A DNA stretch of 19,151 nt, taken from the NCBI GenBank assembly GCA_003162995.1, contig PLUZ01000363.1, positions 1,835-20,985 of the forward strand. Direction: 5' to 3'. This DNA is from Methylocapsa sp. (lineage in GTDB: Bacteria; Pseudomonadota; Alphaproteobacteria; Rhizobiales; Beijerinckiaceae). Numbering within the stretch: position 1 is the first letter of the stretch; each line of letters opens with the position of its first letter. The position numbers were made by a program, and so were the translations under genes. This document shows, piece after piece, positions 15,872-19,151 of this stretch. Below the pieces are notes generated by a model. That model was given only the letters and a program-made list of their open reading frames with translations. It did no database searches and was not told the DNA's origin.

Positions 15872-16602
15872 TAACATTCATTATTCGATACTTGTTGTAA
15901 TAGGCGCCGCCGTATGAAATCATGCCAATTCTCGCACCTCACGATGGCGAGTATTGAAAGTTAGCCGATCTTATCAATGACGCGAACGTGGACACGTAAT
16001 CTGACAATATCTATCGGGCGACGTCTTCTTTTCTGTCCAAATAACAAACCCACTCGGAAGCCGCTTTTATGCCACTCTTCCGCCGCGCCTTCAACATTTT
16101 GCTGAAGCCGACGAGCTGGCGCCAATGGCAGAGCGAATTTTGAGATTCCTTGCCCAATGTCTGGCTTTTATGCGTGGCTCTTATAGCCGCTGGCCTGATG
16201 TTTCACTCAGAGCCTGCCGCTGCCCTTAATCGTTTCGGCGTCCGGCGCGCTGTCATCTCAACAAAAACGCACTGCTCCATCTGAACATGGGCCTTGAAGA
16301 CATGGCGCGAAGTCATCGGCGCGGCGCGATTGTAGCTGCGGAGTCCGACGAAGCCGCATCCAATTTACACCATGAGACAACACCCATCCGAGTCTTCATC
16401 AGCCTTCGGGATTACTGCCCGTGCGGCTTGAAAAGAAGTCTTTCTCGAACAAGTTAACCTTTTCGCAGCCATGATTTTGGCAACGCGAGGAGCATCCCGG
16501 AAATTCCTGCCAGTCCGTTTCCACGCATGTCCAAATCTGATTGACCGGTGTGCCCCATTCTTCGGAGCTTGTTTTCAAAAAAGTGCATTTAGGGAGAATA
16601 GA
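15872..16602. other. long intergenic region between the signalling operon and the tyrosinase gene
   Basis: About 730 bases without a convincing gene. The first part is AT-rich and probably carries the promoter of the minus-strand operon. At 16068 a frame begins MPLFRRAFNILLKP, stops at TGA 16140, then continues in frame with a hydrophobic stretch (WLLCVALIAAGLMF) to about 16280; it could be a decayed membrane-protein gene. A second short frame (16287 to about 16455) has no ribosome-binding site or recognisable content. The tyrosinase promoter should lie in the last 200 bases, but no strong match is visible. Confidence 0.5.
16591..16597 (+). promoter_or_regulatory. ribosome-binding site that sets the tyrosinase start
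   Basis: AGGGAGA ends 5 bases before the ATG at 16603. The frame is open back to 16471, but an upstream start would bury the Tat signal behind 44 extra residues. Confidence 0.8.
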
Positions 16603-18153
16603 ATGAGCAATAATGACGACACCTGGAGCCCATTCTTTGGATCCATGCAGCGTCGGAGCTTGCTAAAGCTCTTCGGCACATCGGCCATCGCCATCGCCGG
16701 ATCCTCGGCTCTATCTTTGCCAGCATTGACGCAGCAGCGGCCGGACAATCCGACAGACTGTACACCGCCCGGAGTCGCGGGAAAAACCGCGGTGGCATTT
16801 ACGCCAAACCCACATTTGCCGGTCCGCACCCGAAAAAGTGCGTTCGAATTGTCGAATACGGAGGTCGACCGGCTGAAATCTGCCTACACCGCGCTCAGAA
16901 AGCTGACAACACAAAATCCAAATGATCCGCGCGGGTGGTTGCGCCAAGGCCATGTTCATTGCTGGTATTGCGGTGGCGGCAGCAACGGCCGCGAGGGCGA
17001 GGAAATCCACGGAAGCTGGCTATTTTTTCCATGGCATCGCGCGTTCCTTTATTTTCACGAACGCATTCTCTGCAAGCTCATCAACGATGACACTTTCGCA
17101 TTGCCTTATTGGGATTGGGATTCGCAAGGAAGGCAGACGTTCCCGGCGATCTATGGAGATCCCAACAGCACGTCCAATCCGCTCTTTGATCTCCTGCGCT
17201 CGGCGCGGCCCGGCAGCCGCATCCAGGGTGATTTCGTGTCGGCGCGCGTTATGAGTCTCACCATGAATGCGCCCACCAACAGCCTGTTCATGGGTTCGCG
17301 GAACGGTAGCACCGGCGCGATGGAAAACCAGCCACATAACCCGGTGCATGTGTGGACCGGCGATACGACGATGCGCAACGGCAAAAACGACATGGGTATT
17401 CTTTCCACGGCCGCGCAAGACCCTGTTTTCTTTAGTCATCATGGCAATATTGACAGGCTCTGGAGCGTTTGGCTTGGCCTTTCGCCGCAGCATCAAAACT
17501 TCACCGAACAAGCTTGGCTTTCGCATGGCTGGGAATTCTATGACGAAAATTCGGTCTGGACGCGGATTGCCGTTTCGGATGTGATCGATCCGGTGAACGC
17601 GCTGCGATGCGCGTATCAGCCGCCGTCGCCGCAGCCGGTTTGGTCGTTCACAAGCAGGCCTCCACGGATTGCGATCACCACGGCGGCGCCAGAGCCCGCC
17701 TTGACGGTCGAAAACGCGCCGGCCGCGACGCCGCTTGGGTCCGTTCCCGTCACGCAATCGATCACGGTGCCGCCGCCGGTTGCCGAAGCCTTCGCCGGGT
17801 TGATGCCCGCTGGGGCACCTCAGTACGTTCTTCACATCGAAGGAATCGAGGTTCCGCCGACAGCCCAAACGCTTTTCCGGGTCTATCTCAATTTGCCGGA
17901 TGCGAACGCAAGGACAGGTGTCGACGTGCCGAATTTCGTCGGCACGGTGTCCGTGCTCGCAAAAAACAACACAGCGCAAGGACATGTTCATCCAAGCACG
18001 AACGCGGCCTTCGAAATTACCGAAGCGCTTGCAGCAGTCGCCAAGGGGCGGGCGAGCAGCCTGACGGTCACACTCGTACCGGCAGCAGCCGAGGGCGTCA
18101 TACCGGAGAGCCAGGGTGCTAGCTTCAAGAAGATCTACATCGATCGGCTTTAA
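16603..18153 (+). CDS. Tat-exported tyrosinase / polyphenol oxidase of plant type
   Basis: Binuclear type-3 copper oxidase, 516 residues, expected to hydroxylate monophenols or oxidise diphenols to quinones outside the cytoplasm. The N-terminus has a twin-arginine signal (QRRSLLKLF, 16-24, then a hydrophobic Ala/Ser stretch), fitting export of a folded copper protein. CuA ligands are H119, H136 and H145 (in FFPWHRAFLYFHE). C120, 16 residues before H136, is placed to form the Cys-His thioether of plant enzymes. CuB ligands are H245, H249 and H280 in DPVFFSHHGNIDRLW. Residues 304-340 resemble the plant DWL domain (AWLSHGWEFYDEN). Residues about 400-516 resemble the KFDV domain that caps the active site of plant latent enzymes. 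Start set by AGGGAGA. No copper chaperone gene is adjacent. Confidence 0.92.
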   Translation: MSNNDDTWSPFFGSMQRRSLLKLFGTSAIAIAGSSALSLPALTQQRPDNPTDCTPPGVAGKTAVAFTPNPHLPVRTRKSAFELSNTEVDRLKSAYTALRKLTTQNPNDPRGWLRQGHVHCWYCGGGSNGREGEEIHGSWLFFPWHRAFLYFHERILCKLINDDTFALPYWDWDSQGRQTFPAIYGDPNSTSNPLFDLLRSARPGSRIQGDFVSARVMSLTMNAPTNSLFMGSRNGSTGAMENQPHNPVHVWTGDTTMRNGKNDMGILSTAAQDPVFFSHHGNIDRLWSVWLGLSPQHQNFTEQAWLSHGWEFYDENSVWTRIAVSDVIDPVNALRCAYQPPSPQPVWSFTSRPPRIAITTAAPEPALTVENAPAATPLGSVPVTQSITVPPPVAEAFAGLMPAGAPQYVLHIEGIEVPPTAQTLFRVYLNLPDANARTGVDVPNFVGTVSVLAKNNTAQGHVHPSTNAAFEITEALAAVAKGRASSLTVTLVPAAAEGVIPESQGASFKKIYIDRL

Positions 18154-18230
18154 TCGCGCCGCGCAGTGGGCAACCAATGGTGGTTTTTCAAGATCATGAT
18201 CTAGCTGCCCGATGCACTGGTGCCCGGCTT

Positions 18231-18434
18231 CTAAAGCATTTTCAAGTGAAGTGGATGCCGGTTCGCGTCAAGAAAATGCGACACAACAAAGATCTCGAGC
18301 GCATTCTCATTCCACGGAATCGGAAAGCGCTCAAAACCATGAGTGCTTCAAATTGAATCGCTCATGGTCTTAATCACTTTGGTTTAGGCGGATGATCTTA
18401 TCCAAAAAGTCTGCAACTTTATGGGATCATGATC
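18231..18434. repeat. composite palindromic intergenic repeat (copy upstream of the KFDV-like gene)
   Basis: The block starts with a hairpin whose arms are GCATTTTC (18236-18243) and GAAAATGC (18272-18279). Its second half (18337-18434) aligns over about 100 bases with 19045-19149. Shared blocks include GAATCGCTCAT, GATGATCTTATCCAAA or a near match, AGTCTGCAA and GGATCATG. It ends 11 bases before the start codon of the next gene, so it forms that gene's 5' leader. A separate 12-base palindrome AGATCATGATCT lies at 18191-18202. I know similar mosaic intergenic elements to be common in Rhizobiales. Confidence 0.8.
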
Positions 18435-18445
18435 GAACTCTTCCG

Positions 18446-18991
18446 ATGCTCAATTTAGACAGAACAAGCCGTTTCATTTTTCAGGCCGCGTGCCTCGGCG
18501 TCCTCGGCGCGGCGCTCTTGAACGGCCCGTATAGGACGGATGCTCAGACCTTGGCGTTAACGACTGCCGCAACGGGCCTCACACTGGGGAGTGTTCCCGC
18601 AACTGTTACTTTGACATCGCTTCCCGGGTTCGCGCCGGCGCTGCGCGCCGCGCAAAATAGCGCCGCTCCGGTGATCCTCACGATCGAAGGGATCACCGGC
18701 AAGCCTACTCACCCGCTGCGCATCAATGTGTTCGTGGGCAGGCCGGATGCGACGCCAAAGACCTCCACAAACGATCCGCATTTCGTTGGATATATTGCGA
18801 TTGCTCCCAATTATGGCGCGGAGCCAGCGCGCGGCATCGATATCAGTCGTGGCTTCGACGTCTCTAATCTCGATATTTCGGGGGATGATGAGGGATTGCG
18901 GGTGACGCTCGTTCCCGTCGCGGGCCTCGCCGAGGCACCGCGCGATTTATCCTTGCAGATACGCCGAATCTATTTTCATCGCGGCGAGTGA
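18446..18991 (+). CDS. secreted free-standing KFDV-like domain protein (paralogue of the tyrosinase C-terminus)
   Basis: From the ATG at 18446 the product is 181 residues. A signal peptide (hydrophobic 10-26, likely cleavage after RTDA, residue 33) precedes one beta-rich domain. The domain follows the tyrosinase C-terminal part block by block: LGSVP here (47-51) and there (378-382); LTIEGI (78-83) against LHIEGI; RINVFVGRPDA (92-102) against RVYLNLPDANA; DPHFVGYIAI against VPNFVGTVSV; LRVTLVPVAG (151-160) against LTVTLVPAAA; and a terminal IRRIYFHR against FKKIYIDRL. No catalytic or copper motif is present. It may bind or shield the tyrosinase, or act as a caddie-like factor; that is inference. 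The frame extends to 18392, but only through repeat DNA. No clear ribosome-binding site is seen. Confidence 0.75.
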   Translation: MLNLDRTSRFIFQAACLGVLGAALLNGPYRTDAQTLALTTAATGLTLGSVPATVTLTSLPGFAPALRAAQNSAAPVILTIEGITGKPTHPLRINVFVGRPDATPKTSTNDPHFVGYIAIAPNYGAEPARGIDISRGFDVSNLDISGDDEGLRVTLVPVAGLAEAPRDLSLQIRRIYFHRGE

Positions 18992-19044
18992 GGCATTTTC
19001 GAGAGGGACGCATCTTGGCGTGATGATGCGGGTCCTTCTCCAGA

Positions 19045-19149
19045 CCATGATCGCTTCAAGATGAATCGCTCATAGTATCTATCTCTTTGTTTTATCGCAT
19101 GATCTTATCCAAATAGTCTGCAATTTTTTGGATAGGATCATGCTCTAGG
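19045..19149. repeat. palindromic intergenic repeat (copy downstream of the KFDV-like gene)
   Basis: Aligns in the same orientation with 18337-18434. It contains a hairpin with arms 19097-19112 (GCATGATCTTATCCAA) and 19128-19143 (TTGGATAGGATCATGC) that differ at one position. It ends in GATCATGCTCTAGG, as at 4865-4878. It probably continues past the end of the window. Confidence 0.85.
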
Positions 19150-19151
19150 AA

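Noticed and set aside
16287..16455. Short plus-strand frame beginning MGLEDMARSHRRG
   Set aside because: No ribosome-binding site, no family similarity and no membrane or signal features.
17020..18177. A 385-residue minus-strand frame opposite the tyrosinase gene
   Set aside because: It is Arg/His-rich, has no recognisable motif, and mirrors the codon bias of the tyrosinase gene, whose product has full family motifs. Long antisense frames are expected at high GC.
10650..19151. Integrative element with attachment site in tRNA-Tyr
   Set aside because: No integrase, transposase or second copy of the tRNA 3' end was found in the window; kept only as a boundary observation.

Overview
The window looks like chromosomal DNA of an alphaproteobacterium of the order Rhizobiales, most likely Beijerinckiaceae or a close relative. 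This is inferred from the style of the encoded proteins (thrB-rnhA next to a Prx5-type peroxiredoxin, a patatin/hisI/folE/NifU-like cluster, yidD, rlmB, tRNA-Tyr), high GC, and palindromic intergenic repeats with a GATCATGCTC core of a kind common in that order. No database search was possible, so taxonomy is an inference.

Region 1 (1-10650) is mostly housekeeping. thrB and rnhA overlap by 4 bp and are followed by a small membrane protein. Facing them are a Prx5-type peroxiredoxin and a secreted orphan DsbD-N-like protein. The latter is divergent from yqgE, which ends at a clear hairpin. A CBS-pair protein converges on a patatin-like phospholipase across a 22-bp-stem palindromic repeat. hisI and folE follow on the minus strand, with a hairpin between them, and folE is divergent from a NifU/IscU-like scaffold gene. 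A MipA/OmpV-type outer-membrane protein gene sits between that scaffold gene and yidD. rlmB and a tRNA-Tyr with its own promoter close the region.

Region 2 (10650-19151), past tRNA-Tyr, is accessory in character. It holds a small secreted His-rich protein and a minus-strand operon of three signalling genes: an FHA-TM-trypsin-like protease fusion, a PP2C phosphatase, and a Ser/Thr kinase with one membrane segment and C-terminal Sel1-like repeats. The three genes are 18 bp apart or overlap by 4 bp. They look like a complete write/erase/read phosphothreonine circuit, with both the kinase and the FHA protein apparently crossing the inner membrane. No type VI secretion genes, the best known setting for kinase/phosphatase/FHA sets, are present.

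After about 790 bp without a convincing gene comes a Tat-exported tyrosinase with plant polyphenol-oxidase architecture (tyrosinase, DWL-like, KFDV-like). Downstream is a separate secreted protein that resembles only the C-terminal (KFDV-like) part of that tyrosinase. This second gene lies between two roughly 100-bp direct copies of the intergenic repeat. The FHA-protease/PP2C/STPK operon and the tyrosinase plus free-standing KFDV-like protein are the two parts of the window most likely to be poorly described biology.
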